A DNA stretch of 64,000 bases. Source: Maea johnstoni. Lineage: Eukaryota; Annelida; Polychaeta; Spionida; Magelonidae. Both the position numbers and the translations under genes were made by a program. The notes below the pieces were generated by a model. It searched no databases. It had not been told where the DNA came from and saw only the letters and a program-made list of their open reading frames with translations. The stretch lies in NCBI GenBank assembly GCA_963942565.1, contig OZ012690.1, forward strand, positions 35,123,904-35,187,903, read 5' to 3'. Of the stretch, positions 46,171 through 59,371 are shown piece after piece (within the stretch, counting starts at the first letter, position 1; the number at the start of each line of letters is the position of its first letter).

Positions 46171-48124
46171 TCAGGCCCAGCATTTCATTAAAACCCTCAA
46201 AGTTCTTAAGATAAAAGTCTTAAGACAAACAAAGATTAAGGTAATTGTGAGTTGTTGTTAGTTAGTCATGTTAACTGAAGTTAGTTGAGTGTTTTCCTGA
46301 GTATTTTTCCAGTGAAAGGAAAATTACTTTAAAGAGTCAAGACTATTATCTATAAATTACCTGGAGATATTTGGGAGGCTCATCTGAGTTGTACACAAGG
46401 TATTTAAGTGGAGGGGGGGGGGGGGATTATTTGTTTTGTTTTCTTTCTAGTTCCTCAGGGGGGTGTCTCTTCCAGGGTATTATCAAGGGGAGGTGGGGGG
46501 ACTACTTGTTTCGTTTTCTTTCCAGTACCTCTTGGGGTGTCTCTGGCAGGGTGTTTAAGTGAATGGTGAGTCGGTTTATATTAACTAATGCATTTAACTC
46601 ATTCATACCTGGACGTCTTTTTGATAGATGTCTTCTGTGCCAACAGCCTTAGAATACTTTTTATAATTGCTTGAACAGTGTTAGACACCAAAAATGTGAA
46701 ATGGAGTTGTGAGTTATTATGAAAGTTTCCTTTTCTCATCTCTATCAAATATTTTCTTAGAGATATATTACACAAACAGAAAAGCTGTTAAATGTAGGCT
46801 TAGACAGATATCAACATCATTACCTTTACAATGATGATTTGAGATTTAAGATTGAGTATGAATAATTCCTGGCCTCTTAGAACTTTCTTAGGGCCCCTAG
46901 CTTGTTGCCCAACAATAGTGGCCTGCCTGGCCTTTTATCAAAAAGATATAGGCCGGTTTACAACTGGTACCTGAATTCTTCAGGATTGAGACATGAGTGT
47001 CTAGGAGGGGTAGGGGCTAATTTAGCCAATAAAAAGTGATGCAAAAAACCTAAAAGGTGACTGAAACCCTGACACATGGGTGCCCACCTGAGAGTACTCT
47101 GCGAGAGCTATCTAATGAATACCAATATGACAGAGTTTAGATTTTATTCAAAGGTCTTTGCGTCCTTGTGCTTTGGACGAAAGTAGCCTCAGCATTGGAA
47201 GGGTCAATTCAGCCCTAGCTGCAGGCCATCACTTATGTTGTCGGTCTGATGGAGATAAGGGTAATAGAGACAGGGAAATGTAAACAATCAATTAGTGGCT
47301 GACTCAATTAGGGGTCGTTCTCCAGTGTAGAAGATGCATGATATAGAGGGTTCACTTTGCCATAGAACAAAGCAGTCATACATTTCCTAATTCCTTAATT
47401 GACACAGAAAGCTTGTCTGAGCTCTTCAGTGACTCATCAATGTCTGGAAATTTCCTTAACAGCGCCATCTAGGTCGAACATACTTGAAAATTTACTTTGT
47501 AATTAATTTAATTTGAATTTGCAAAATACTTGTAGGAGAGTAATAAGTTAAGTTCTGATAAATATTTCACCTGATAAATATTTCAAGGGAATTTGTAGTG
47601 ACAAGGATTTCCTGCAGAGGGAGGGGTGTAATGCCACACTCTGCATACCATACAGCATACTGATAAAAGCCTATCTCTTTCAATACCTTATTAAGCATTC
47701 ACATACCAGCATTCCCAAAAAGTCTGACAAATTTCAACATATTTAGTTTACTATTTACTCATCATATAGAGTAGTATTTGAAAAATATCTGAAATAAGTG
47801 AAACATTTTATGAAGTCATGTTTTTATCAGGATATCTCCATAAGCATAAAGACATTGATCTGTATACTCCAGATCTGAATGTGGAGTTTAGAGCCAATTA
47901 GCATGTGGGTATTGTATGGCAGCTAGAATAACACTTATCTATTACAGTGTCAAGAAGGAAAGCATCACATATGTTCCAGTAGGTTTATTTCAATTACTTT
48001 ATGGCATGTAATGTCAAGACAGAATGATGTCCTTAACCACAGTGGAGTGGCAGAGAACATTTGATCCAGGATTTTTATGTAGGAGTCTGTTCTGTATGTG
48101 TGTGTGAAGGGGGGGGGGGTTGTT

Positions 48125-48337
48125 TTAAAGCTTGCAATGCTGAGGCTTAACTTTCGTCCAAAGCACAAGGACACAAAGAATTTTGAAAAACATCTCACCT
48201 TGTCATGTTGGTATTCATTAGATAGCTCTTGCTGAGCACTCTCAGATGAGTACCTCTATGCCAGGGTTTCAGTCATTTTTCAGTGTTTTGCGTAATTTTA
48301 TATTGGCAAAATCAGCCACCAGCAGCATAAGGGTTAA
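48125..48337 (-). mobile_element. TTAA-flanked MITE (family T), unit D
   Basis: Counterpart of 37179-37392, TTAA at both ends, again directly after a G run. Confidence 0.8.
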
Positions 48338-49039
48338 CAGAGTAGATCACAATGTCCTGTTGCCTTATTTACTGTTGTGAGTTGAAAGGGTTGAAATGAA
48401 TTGAATTGAATTAAATACAATATTAACCTTTTCATGTCTTAAGTATCCAAAATAGCCTGGCTGTTTGGGAGATTATCAGAAAACAACCAATAACTAGTTA
48501 TAAAATCCTGTCATATGTGTGTGTTTTTTTCAGGTGCACAATATGATATTGAATGCACCAAAATGCAAAATATACCTTTTCATGCCTTTTGTATCCAAAA
48601 TAGCCTGGCATGCAGCTATTTGGTAGGTAATCAGAAAACAACCAATGAGTCTCCTAGAAATATATTTATTTTCGTTTAATTTTGAAGCTTTTTTCATTAG
48701 TATCATATATTCATATGATACTCCTCAAGGAGGTAGTATAGTATCGGCAACCATAAACCCATGCATGAAAGTTCCTCTTGAAATTGTTGCTGGTATCTTT
48801 AATACTTTTGACAATAACTTTAGAATTAAAATTGATTTCAGAAAATATTTGAAGGAAACAAAACACAAGCCCCCATTCACTCTCCAGTCGATCCCAACCA
48901 CGTTTCCCTGTCTGAGTCAGGTAGAATTAAGGTACTTACGTTAATCAACTAATTATTGTTTGCTTAGCCCCTAAACACCCTCTCAGAGCAACCATCTCCT
49001 TCATGGTCTAGTCAGCTACACTGGTTTAATTACTACCCT

Positions 49040-49400
49040 CATAATTAACCTAAACACCCCAGGGCAGGGTTTTCTCTGAGGGTCAAGTCTGGAAACAACC
49101 CTTCCAGCTATACACACCTCTATACTGGAAGTCATTGCCTTTTGAGTCTTGTAGACATGCACTAGTTAACAACTCTTGTTTTACTGGCCTCATCATTGAC
49201 CTAAACACTCCAGGGCAGAGCAGATTTTTCTCTCAGGGTCACAGGTCTGGAAACACTCTATCTAGTTGTATAACATCTCTTTACTGGAAGTCATTGCCTT
49301 TAGAGTCTTGCAGACATGCACTAATTAACAACTCTTGTTTTACTGGCCTCATCATTGACCTAAACACTCCAGGGAGGGCATTTCTCTGAGGGGTCTATAC
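49040..49400 (+). repeat. Roughly 140-bp minisatellite, three copies (unit D)
   Basis: Three units with CTAAACACYCCAGGG, CTCTGAGGGTCA and CTGGAAGTCATTGCC. The two later copies share AACAACTCTTGTTTTACTGG exactly. Confidence 0.78.
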
Positions 49401-50491
49401 ACTAAAAACAACACTAATAGCTAATACCTCTATAGTGGAGGAATACCTATTGTGATCCAAGGAAGTTCCATGCATAGGGGGTTTGAGGGGTTCAACACCC
49501 CCCACCCCCCTTTACAATTGTAAATGACAATTTTCTTGCTATGAGTTGCCATTTTTGCTTACTTTTGCCTAAAAATTAATGAGGTACATCTATCATTCCG
49601 ATAAAAGGACCCCACTTATACACAAAGTACCCCCTACATAGAAATCTCGGATCCTCCCCTGCAAGGTACTTGTACTATAGTGTTTACCTAGTCTAATTAT
49701 TACCTTAAACACTCCAAGGCACAAACCAAATAAATCCTATTGTGTGACAATTCCTAGTATTGTTCCTAGAAGTACCTCCCAAGTTGTTCAAAAACAATGG
49801 CCACTGGACTCTTCCTTTCATTGGTAAAATACAGGGAAAACACTCTTTAAGCAAGTCTGGTGAAAAGACCTTTTAGGCGCAGTTCATGTAATTCTCCTGT
49901 CACTTTGTTCTGGCGCTGAAGGGTTTGTAAGACATCCCTGGGAACAACAATCAACAATTACCTCTGTTTTTGTTTGTGTTTTTATTTAGGCTCTTAACTC
50001 ATCCATGCCCAGAATTCTCTTTGAAAGGGGTGCCTCAATGGTAAAAATACTTTAATACTTAAATTGGCAGGATGTTTGAAGGACAACATAATTTGAGTTG
50101 TGATGAACATTTCTCCTTTAAGTAGTCATTGTAAGGGAATGAAGACGAAAAATTAGATTTTTCATTTATCCCATTCATCTCTGCAGCCACCAAAAACAGC
50201 TTTAGCATCTTGCATCTGGAATTTGAGTTATGTTTAAAAAGATATTTGAGAATGGAATGGAGTAGTTCAACCCATCCGAAAAACAAATTTTAAAGTAGGT
50301 TTGTCTAACAAAGACAAATAATAACATTATATGCATTTTAGAATATATACACATAAGGAAACAATAAACTTAACAAATGTGTAAAAATAAGGATACAATT
50401 ATCAAAATCTTTAAAATTAATTTCATAGTAAGTCAAATGTAAAGTGGAACCAAGTACAAATTCACATAATATCTTCCTGTAGTATCTGCCT

Positions 50492-50507
50492 GGTCCTGAC
50501 AAGGACC
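50492..50507 (-). terminator. Second histone-type hairpin, copy 4 (intact stem)
   Basis: Minus strand GGTCCT-TGTC-AGGACC, as in copy 1, with CTACAGGAAGATAT after it. 185 nt past the main hairpin. Copies 1 and 4 are nearly identical in this whole stretch (21430-21840 against 50290-50700). Confidence 0.65.
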
Positions 50508-50667
50508 CCTTGATGCAAGTACCTTTGATACATGTCCTTATTATGAAAGGTAAATTCAAACAGCAATTTAATTTTCTCATAGTAATCATTTACATTTTTA
50601 TTACTATTTGATACCATATTTAAAAATCATTATTTGGATAACAAGTAACAACTATCATAAGGCATAA

Positions 50668-50705
50668 TCTCTTTCTGGAGTATGTGGCTGGTCCTGATAA
50701 GGACC
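50668..50705 (-). terminator. Histone-type 3' end, copy 4 (hairpin 50690-50705, HDE 50668-50678)
   Basis: GGTCCTTATCAGGACC and CCAGAAAGAGA unchanged; one extra base before the hairpin gives a 59-nt gap from the stop. Confidence 0.87.
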
Positions 50706-50764
50706 CTTTTGATACAAGCAATGGATCATGTAACCAGCCAGCAGTGCTAGGTCTGGCAATGAGG

Positions 50765-51160
50765 CTATCTTCGGTAGTTGTAGGACTGGGCAAGCTCATT
50801 GATGCTATTCAGGGATTTCTGTATCTCTATCAGCTCGTCAGCTTTCTGGTTGAGACTCTCTGCGTACTCATTGCGTTGATTCTCCATGACAGACAGACCC
50901 ATGTGCATCTCGTAGCAGGACTTGCGGCGCTCATGTTTGGAGTGATCATGGCTGCTTCTGATCTTCTCAATGTGTTGGTCGATCTTGAGAATCTGCTTGC
51001 AGTACTGGATAAGACGTTGTCTTCCAAGATGGAGGCGACCACAGGCTGCAGTGGGCTTGGCACGACCAGGGGTGCGGATTCTTGTGGACTTGTGGCGTTT
51101 GAGAGTAGGTGTTCTGACTCTGGATAAGACACCATCTAGGTTACTCTGGCTGCTGCTCAT
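50765..51160 (-). CDS. 131-residue histone-type-processed protein, copy 4
   Basis: Intact from the ATG at 51160. Relative to copy 1: T19 in place of Ser next to the first TP, T26, I51 in place of Val, D108. It also has the most silent changes (three in the last dozen codons). Confidence 0.82.
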   Translation of the reverse strand: MSSSQSNLDGVLSRVRTPTLKRHKSTRIRTPGRAKPTAACGRLHLGRQRLIQYCKQILKIDQHIEKIRSSHDHSKHERRKSCYEMHMGLSVMENQRNEYAESLNQKADELIEIQKSLNSINELAQSYNYRR

Positions 51161-51227
51161 GATGGCGCTGCTGTAGAGAAGTTGGCACAAAGGTAAAAAA
51201 ATGTTGCTGGCTTGAAGGCTTCAGTGA

Positions 51228-51316
51228 CTGAATAGTTATCATCCAGATCCTCAGCCAGTATTTATACCATCCCAGCACCCAGAGCTGGCACCCCTTCTTA
51301 GACAATCAACCAATCA
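51228..51316 (-). promoter_or_regulatory. Core promoter of copy 4, altered cap site
   Basis: Inverted CCAAT at 51310-51316 and TATAAATA at 51259-51266. The cap motif is CTATTCAG (51228-51235), so CATTC has become TATTC. There is one extra base between cap and TATA, and the 5'UTR reads TTTTTTTACC where others read TCTCTTCACC. Confidence 0.8.
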
Positions 51317-52176
51317 GGAGCCAGCATGCAAGGTAGCTCCCTCAAATGGATTAAGAGGGTTAAATTGCTTCCGCCACTCTATAAGTGGGTGTGGCAGCTT
51401 CCTGAGGTATTTATCTCAGACTTATTGCTGTCAGCTGTCAGTCAGAAACCACACCACACCTGCTACTGTGTGTTGGGGGTGTGGCTTCAGTTGTCAATCA
51501 AAGTGCAATTAGGATACCTACTTGAGGAAATGTATGATAGGACTGGCAGACTCACTAAGAGCCGTGTTTAAGTGTATCTAATTTGGAATAAGAAAATATT
51601 CAATTTGGTTTTGTACTCATCAAATAACTCCTCTATGATATGAGTACTCAACAATCCATACCTGTGAGAGAGAAAGAGGAGGGGGACTTAATCTTTTCCT
51701 GTACTATGTGTATGTGTATAGCTTAGCAATAGGATATATATTCATTACTCAGTCATGTAAGTAATATAAGCTGCTTTATCTATCAATCAGTACCAATCTG
51801 GCAGTTCTTCGTGAATATAAGTACAAATAGCATGTACATGCCATATAATCTTTACAACTTGTTGATATTGTACCATGAAATGGACAATACCATTACTGCA
51901 TATTAGATTTTCCTATCATGAAATTGCTTAATCAAGTTATATGACATGAATTTTATCTATTAAATCAATCTCAGCGAAATGAAATGTAAGACTAAATTTT
52001 GATGCTGCTTCTTTGTTTGTTTGCATGCCTTGTTAAGTTATTGATTGACTGGTTAGCATAATCATGAATAAATGGCGGACCATGATAGGCTTTTTGAATA
52101 ATTTTCATAATTACAAGAGATTACATGTACAACTTCCTATCAGTAACTTTAATAAAAAAGATTAATATTTCTATTA

Positions 52177-52604
52177 AGGCCACTCCAATTTATTTACTTG
52201 TCTTACATGCTCAGGAGGTAGGGAATGAGCCATTTTGGAATAAAAAAAAAAGTTCAAAAATGTGACTTTTTAAATTTTTTTAATTTTTTTTAGAGTCTGA
52301 CGACTAGGACTGGTAGCGAGATATTTCTAACAGCCTATTCTCAACTAAGTAAAATCAATCAATCAGTTAATACCTGTAACCTAAAGGGTGGGAGATATAC
52401 ATCCTCAAGTCTGAGGCTCTACTACAGCATTGAAAACTTCCTGTAGTTGATTGAATCACCCTTACAATGAATATTTTTTTAAACTTTCACTTTTTTTTTT
52501 TTTTTTTTTTGGACGTCGACTTTTTATTTTATTTTTTTTGGAGTCTGACAGGATTTTTTTTCAAAAAAAAGCTCGTAAGACAAGTAATTAAATTGGAGTG
52601 GCCT
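52177..52604. mobile_element. TIR element, 428 bp, in unit D promoter-distal region
   Basis: Ends are inverted copies AGGCCACTCCAATTTAWTTA continuing CTTGTCTTAC. Flanks read CTATTA and AAGGCATAAACAC; the other units run straight from TTTCTGATTGA to TAAACACA, so this is an insertion in one unit. The interior has A and T runs with GAGTCTGAC repeated twice. Confidence 0.8.
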
Positions 52605-55206
52605 AAGGCATAAACACAAATTGTGCAATAAAGTACATCTCTTGAATATTTAGGCTTTAACACCAGTTGTGATATTTCCTTATTCAGGGTATAGGTTTTA
52701 TGAAATGGGGCCCACGTTATAGCCAAAAGCACCTGCTGGAATTAATAGATAACATGAATGATCTATCAACAGGTTGAGCATAGTAAACAGTAAATGCATT
52801 TAGCCTTCAACAATATTTGATTTCCTAAGTGTTTTGGGTTGATTAAGAAAATCAAGCCTTGATTTCTCTTGATAATTTGTTTCCATAAAGTTTCAAGTTC
52901 TTGATAGTTTTGTTATTGTTTGTTGATAAAAACACCTGCTAACAAATCAGGTAAAATGCTTTCCAATTAACAGGTTAGTTTATTCAGAGGTAAGCAGGTG
53001 AGAAAACTAATTTAAATTGATATAATCAACCCTATATTTTAATTAATGTAGATTAATGGCAATCAATTTTACTAATGTTGTTAATGTGTGATTTTAGCAA
53101 TCTGAGCAGCTGGAATTTCCGATTCTTGAATGTAGTTTGTTTGTGTGAAAGAGACATAAAATAAACCAGGAACAATAGATTATTAGAAATTAATTCTATA
53201 CTTCCTGAATAAATGTATATATTATCTTATCTTTAATATTTACATTGTTGTTAATTTAGTATATATTGCTAAAAATATTATCTGACAATCCTTAGATTAT
53301 GGCAATTATTACAAACAAATTAAGTTTTAAAAGATAAATACATGACTTTTTTGTAATACCACCTGAAGTCAAATAATTGCTAAAAATATCATAAAATAAT
53401 GCCTCATTATCAATATATTAGCACATTTGCATATATTATATACCCTACATATATGTTCCATGTGTAGGTGGGTTAAACTTTAACCCCCTTTCAGGCAAAG
53501 AATATGAATCTTACAATATTGGAATGGTCATTATTTTGAAAAAGAGTAATTCCCATCCCTAGAAAAAAAATCATATGTATTTTTATTCTATCCTGCTGCT
53601 GTGGCTTTCACATTTGTTAGGAATAAAAGAATATACGGAATAAAATGTGCTGTCTTTGGCTAGCCTGATGTTGGATTAAGGGAGTTTTTATCAAGTATCA
53701 AGAGACTCCATCATTGCTTAGATAACCTGTAGATTCCAGTGCATGGGAAGAGACAGACTAGCTGATCAGATATCCCTTAAGCTGTGGATAATCCTACTGA
53801 TATCTTAGTCTATAGCTTCTGGTTGCATTTAATTAAGTAATTAGCTGATGATTTTGCACTGATTACACCTGAACAGATGTTTACCTGATTCAACCATGCT
53901 TCTTCACCTAGTACTAGTACCCTTGACCCTTATGATGCTGAGGTTACTTTCGTCCAATGCACAAAAAGTATGAAGATCATCTTAACCCTGTCATGTTGGT
54001 ATTCATTGAAAAAGCTCTTGCTGAGAACTATCAGATGAGTTCCATTTGCATTGGTTTCAATCATTTCTCCGTTTTTTGTCATCATATCATGTTGATCAAA
54101 TTAGCCACCAACAGCGAAAAGGTTAACACATTAAAAGTTGAAACAGGCCGCTATGTTAACATACATAGAACTTAGAGAAAATGCATATTTTGTGATAGGG
54201 ATGAAGTATAGAGAATAAAACACATTTCACTTTAAGAATCAATGCCTACAATGACCTGTAATCACCTTTATTATCATTGTCTGAGAGAGTAAATCAAGCT
54301 TTTTAAAAGTTAAATGATATTGAGAAGTTCATATTTCAGAATGAGGCCCTACTTTTAAAGCTGCTTGCTGCAAGGTGTAATAGGGCGTAATTCTTAGAAG
54401 AAAATACTTACAAATACACCAATGACCTTTTATGGCCTTAAAATCCATTTCCATATCTGCCCACCCCCAGAATCCCTCAATATTTTCAGAGGGGTTTGCC
54501 AATACTCTGGCTTGTATGAACAATCCTTATTGTTATATAAATATTGCATTGTATTTTATGGATATGGTCCAATATAAACCAATTGGCTTGACAGCATTTT
54601 GTCTGGATATATTTGTATGTATAAAATATGTATATTTTGTCTTGATTGTGCAATAAACTTTATGTAAGATAAATTAAAGCTACCAGCAGCCAAAATCAGC
54701 CTCACAATTTTGATAAATCTTATCTTATACTTGTTATCCATTTTCCCTGCTAATAGTCATTAGAGTAAGGAGTAAGGCTAGTATTTCAGGTGCTTAACTT
54801 GCCCTACCAGGACAAGTAAATGACATCTAAAAATGTCACTAGAACCACCATGGATGAGAATAAAACTGTTAATTTCAAACGTTGACAAAGGCAATATAAG
54901 ATGGCTAGACTTGATCTCTGAGAGCATACAAGTTTATGCTGCAATTTTACACTGGAGACAATGATATATTTCATCAATCAATCAAGAATTTATGTTAGTG
55001 GATTACACTGGTATGTCTGGAGATGTTTATACCTGTGTAGGGTTCCACCCCAATTTGGCACAGCACCCCTGGGTATTCCATACTGCATGCTCTCAATAAG
55101 CATTACAATTAGCTGGGCACTTCCTGAGACATTTAGATGCCTGGTTTGTCATCTCACACTTGGCACCAACTACCGGCAGGATCCTCTTTTTCGCTGACAC
55201 TGGTCA

Positions 55207-55509
55207 GGGCTCAATGCTGACAGTGAACCGCCCCAAGCCAGTAAAATCCCCAAAATATGGCGCCAGGCCAGTAAAGAAAAATCCTCAACTGGTCCTACAG
55301 GGCCAGTAAACATTTGTAACATTCTTGCTAAAAAGTAAGTAAATAAATAAAAATAAATGTTGTTGGTGAATTTTATGCATTTTTTTTCTTGTTTATATAT
55401 ATAAAAGAAAAATTTGCAGGACCAGTAAAAAATTGCAGGAACAGTAGATCCTAGATGTCATTGGTCCTACGGTGCCAGTAACAGTTTGAGTTAGCGCTGA
55501 GGCCTCAGC
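55207..55509. mobile_element. Possible hAT-like MITE, unit E only
   Basis: An extra 300 bases split GACACTGG from TATTTCCCAATGAGAG, which are adjacent in units C and D. The ends CAGGGCTCAATGCTGACA and, inverted, GAGGCCTCAGCGCTAACT are imperfect repeats. CTGGT stands on both sides. GGCCAGTAAA recurs four or more times inside. Confidence 0.6.
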
Positions 55510-55919
55510 TGGTATTTCCCAATGAGAGATCTTTGGTTAACCCATTCAGAACTAGAACTTTCCTTAACCCATTAAAACTTATGATACTAGTGGCTAATTT
55601 TGAAAATACAAAATGATGCAAAAAAACCTGAAAAATGACTGAAACCCTGGCATATGGGTACTCATCTAAGAGTACTGAGCGAGAGCCATATAATGAATAC
55701 CAACATGACAGGGTTTAGATAGTTTAGAAAAAGTAGCCTTACTGCCTTAGCATTGAAAGGCTTAATACTTCAGACCAATTATGCTTTCATCTAATAGATT
55801 TTAGGCTAAATCATCAGGCTATTTTGGCCACTACAGTGAAGTATCAATGGGTTAAAAAATTTCAGGATGTATGCTGAAATATTGTGTTGTCTTTAAAATT
55901 AAATTGTATGACAGCGGGG

Positions 55920-56079
55920 AAAGTTGTGAATGACAGAGGAAACCATAGTACCTGGCAAAAAATGCCTAAGTCACTGACAACTTTCTCACATGCCCCAGCT
56001 GGTATTCAAACCTGGACACTGGTAAGAGACAGTGAGCAGTCAGTGGCATTGCCTTAGAACACTCGCCCATCAGGGCAGG
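55920..56079 (-). mobile_element. tRNA-derived SINE, reversed and truncated (unit E)
   Basis: Inverted B box region GGTATTCAAACC, CACTGACAACTTTCTCACAT and CAGTGGCATTGCC. Counterpart of the unit D copy. Confidence 0.7.
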
Positions 56080-56778
56080 CCCAGCATTTCAGTAAAACTC
56101 TCAAAGGTCTTAAGACAAAAGTCTTAAGACAAACAAAGATAAAGATAATTGTGTTGTTGTAAGTAAGTCTATGGATGGACAACACAAGTGGAAAGGAGTG
56201 ACCAGGTTCATGTTATATATCACTTAAGTTAGTTGAGTGTTTTCCGGAGTATTTTTCCAATGAAATGAAAATTACTTGAAACAGTCAAGAGTATTGTCTA
56301 TGAATTACCTGGAGATATTTGGGAGGATCATCCGAGTTGTACATAAGGTATTATCAAGTGGAGGGGGTATTATTTGTTTTGTTTTCTTTCTAGTTCCTCA
56401 GGGGGTGTCTCTGCAAGGGTTTTAGATAAATGGTGAGTTGGTTTGTATTAACTAATGCATTTAGCCAATTCATACCTGGAGGTCTTTTTGATAGGTGTCT
56501 TCTGTGCCTAACTGCCTTAGGATATCTACTATTACAATAATTTGAGGCAAAAATTCACATAAGAAAGGGAAATTTAGTTGTGAGTTATTAGGAAAATTTT
56601 TCTTTCATATTTCTATCAAATATTGATTTTCTCAGAGATATATTACAACAATAGTCAAACTTTTCTGGCTACAGTTAATTACTTTAGGAACCTTCCACAA
56701 AAACAAAGTTTAAGTGTCCCCCTGCTGGTAACAGGGTAGACTAGTTGTAGCTACGGAAAGAGGGGGGGGGGGGGGGGG

Positions 56779-57011
56779 CTGATGGCTGTATGGCCTAAGG
56801 TGTTGCCACTGACTGCTAGCTGTCTCTCACCACTGTCCGGGTTCGAATCCCACCTCGGGCATGTGAGAAAGTTGCCAATGACTTGGGGTTAGGCAGTGGT
56901 TTTCGCCGGGTACTGCGGTTTCCTCCTTCAGTTACAACTGGCTAGTCACAACTTGCTATAAGCCGCAATATGGCATAAAAAGTGACGAAAAACAAAATCC
57001 CAAATTCCAAG
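56779..57011 (+). mobile_element. tRNA-derived SINE (unit E, first)
   Basis: B box GGTTCGAATCC (56840-56850) is a perfect match to the pol III consensus; the A-box region is TGGCCTAAGGTG. Body and tail as in the unit C copy. Preceded by an 18-G run. Confidence 0.88.
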
Positions 57012-57844
57012 ACAAGGAGGTGCCTGCCTTGGGCTGTTCTAGCTAACAATGAGGCTAAAGGCAAACAGAACAGCTAGTTAATGGAAGCACAAATATCAGT
57101 ATCATTACCTCTACAGTAATGAATTGAAAAAAATGAGTATGAATAATTCCTGGTCTCTACATAATTTCTCAGGGTCTTAAGACAAAGTCTCAAGACAAAC
57201 AAAGATAAAGATAATTGTGTTGTTGTAAGTAAGTCTATGGATAGACAACACAAGTGGAAAGGAGTAACCAGGTTCATGTCAACTAAAGTTAGTTGAGTGT
57301 TTTCCTGAGTATTTTTCCAGTGAAAGGGAAATTACTTGAAACAGTCAAGGCTATTGTCTATGAATTACTTGGAGATATTTAGGAGGCTCATCCGAGTTGT
57401 ACACAAGGTATTATCAAGTGGAGGGGGGTATTATTTGTTTTGTTTTCTTTCTAGTTCCTCAGGGGGTGTCTCTGCCAGGGTTTTAAGTGAATGGGGAGTC
57501 TGTTTAGTATAAATAATGCATTTAGCCAATTCATACCTTGAGGTGTTTTTGATAGGTGTCTTCTGTGCCTAACTGCCTTAGGATACCTACTATTACAATA
57601 ATTTGAGGCAAAAATTCACATAAGAAAGCGAAATTTAGTTGTGAGTTATTAGGAAATTTTTTCTTTCATATTTCTATCAAATATTGATTTTCTCGGAGAT
57701 ATATTACAACAATAGTCACACTTTTCTGGCTACAGGAATGTATGAGTTAATTACTTTAGGAACCTTCCACAAAAACAAAATTTAGGTGTCCCCCTGCTGG
57801 TAACAGGGTAGACTAGTTGTAGCTACGGAAAGAGGGGGGGGGGG

Positions 57845-58080
57845 CTGATGGCTGTATGGCCTAAGGCGTTGCCACTGACTGCTAGCTCACAGTCTCTCAC
57901 CACTGTCCGGGTTCGAATCCCACCTCGGGCATGTGAGAAAGTTGCCAATGACTTGGGGTTAGGCAGTGGTTTTCGCCGGGTACTGGGGTTTCCTCCTTCA
58001 GTTACAACTGGCTAGTCACAACTTGCTATAAGCCGCAATATGGCATAAAAAGTGACGAAAACCAAATCCCAAATTCCAAG
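57845..58080 (+). mobile_element. tRNA-derived SINE (unit E, second)
   Basis: B box GGTTCGAATCC (57910-57920), A-box region TGGCCTAAGGCG. Carried by the 1.07-kb duplication, so not an independent insertion. Confidence 0.88.
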
Positions 58081-59157
58081 ACAAGGAGGTGCCTGCTTTG
58101 GGCTGTTCTAGCTAACAATGAGGCTATAGGCAAACAGAACAGCTATTTAATGGAAGCTTAGACAAATATCAGTATCATTACCTCTACAGTAATGAATTAA
58201 AAAATGAGTATAAATAATTCCTGGTCTCTACATAATTTTTCAGGGTCCCTAGGTAGCTTGTTGTCTTTTTAATGAATTCTTCAGGTTTCAGTAATGGGTG
58301 TCTATGAGGGATAGTGGCTAATTAATTTAATTTAATAATTTAATACAAAATCATGCAAAAAACATGAAAAATGAATGAAACCCTTACACATGGGTACTCA
58401 TCTGAGAGTACTCAGTGAGAGCTATCCAATGAATACCAACATAACAGGGTTAAGATGGTTTTCAAAGATCTTTGCATCCTTTTACTTTGGACGAAACTAG
58501 CCTCTACATTGGAAAGGTTAATTAATTCGGCCCTAGGCCACCACTTATGTTGTCTGTCTGATGGTGATAAGGGTAATAGAGACAGGGAAATGTAAACAAT
58601 CAATTAGTGGCAGACTCAATTAGGGCTTGTTCTACAGTGTAGAAGAGGCTTAATATAGAGGGTTCACTTTGGCATAGAACAAAGCAATCCTGCATTTCCT
58701 AATTCCTTAATTGACAGAGAAAGCTAAATGTCCGAGCTCAGCTTCAGTGACTCATCAACGTCTGGAAATCTCCTTTAACAGCGCCATCTAGGTATAAGAT
58801 ACCTCAAAATTGACTTTGTAATTGATTTTACTTGAATTTGCAAAATACTTGAAGGAGAGTGATAAAGCTTCACCCATTTGCATTTAGCATTCAAATTACA
58901 ACATGAATGTGGAGTTTAGAGCCAATTAGCATGTAGGTATTGTATGGCAGCTAGAATAACACTTATCTATTACAGTGTCAAGAAGGAAAACAATACATAT
59001 GTTCCAGTAGGTTTACTTCAATTATTTCATGGCATGTGTTTTTAAGACAGAATGATGTCCTGTTGCCTTAACCACAGTGGAGTGGCAGAGAATATTGGAT
59101 CCAGGATTTTTATGTAGGAGTCTGTTCTGTGAAGGGGTGGGGGGGGGGGGGGTTGTT

Positions 59158-59359
59158 TTAATGCTTCCAATGCTGAGGCTTAACTTTCGTCCAAAGCACA
59201 AGGACACAAAGATTTTTGAAAACCACCTCACCCTGTCATGTTGGTATTCATTAGATAGCTCTTGCTGAGTACTCTCAGATGAACCTCTAAGTCATTTTGT
59301 AGTGTTTTTGTTTCATTTTGTATTGGCCAAATCAGCCACCAGCAGCATATTAGGGTTAA
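59158..59359 (-). mobile_element. TTAA-flanked MITE (family T), left half of an inverted pair
   Basis: Reversed copy with TTAA at both ends, 202 bp, following a 13-base G run. Counterpart of the unit C and D copies. Confidence 0.8.
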
Positions 59360-59371
59360 CAGAGAGGTTGA

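Larger units (their letters stand above)
42131..53105. repeat. Tandem unit D (about 11 kb)
   Basis: The landmark CAGGTTAGTTTATTCAGAGG recurs at 41989, 52971 and 63692, spacings of 10,982 and 10,721 bp. Contents: family-T MITEs, a 1.1-kb mariner-type element found only here, one reversed truncated SINE, a three-copy minisatellite and gene copy 4. Confidence 0.78.
56098..58245 (+). repeat. Tandem duplication of about 1.07 kb within unit E
   Basis: GAGTGTTTTCC stands at 56235 and 57296, the G run at about 56762 and 57834, and SINE starts at 56779 and 57845, all about 1.06-1.07 kb apart. Each copy holds spacer, G run and plus SINE. Unit C has a duplication here too but in a different register. 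Confidence 0.85.
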
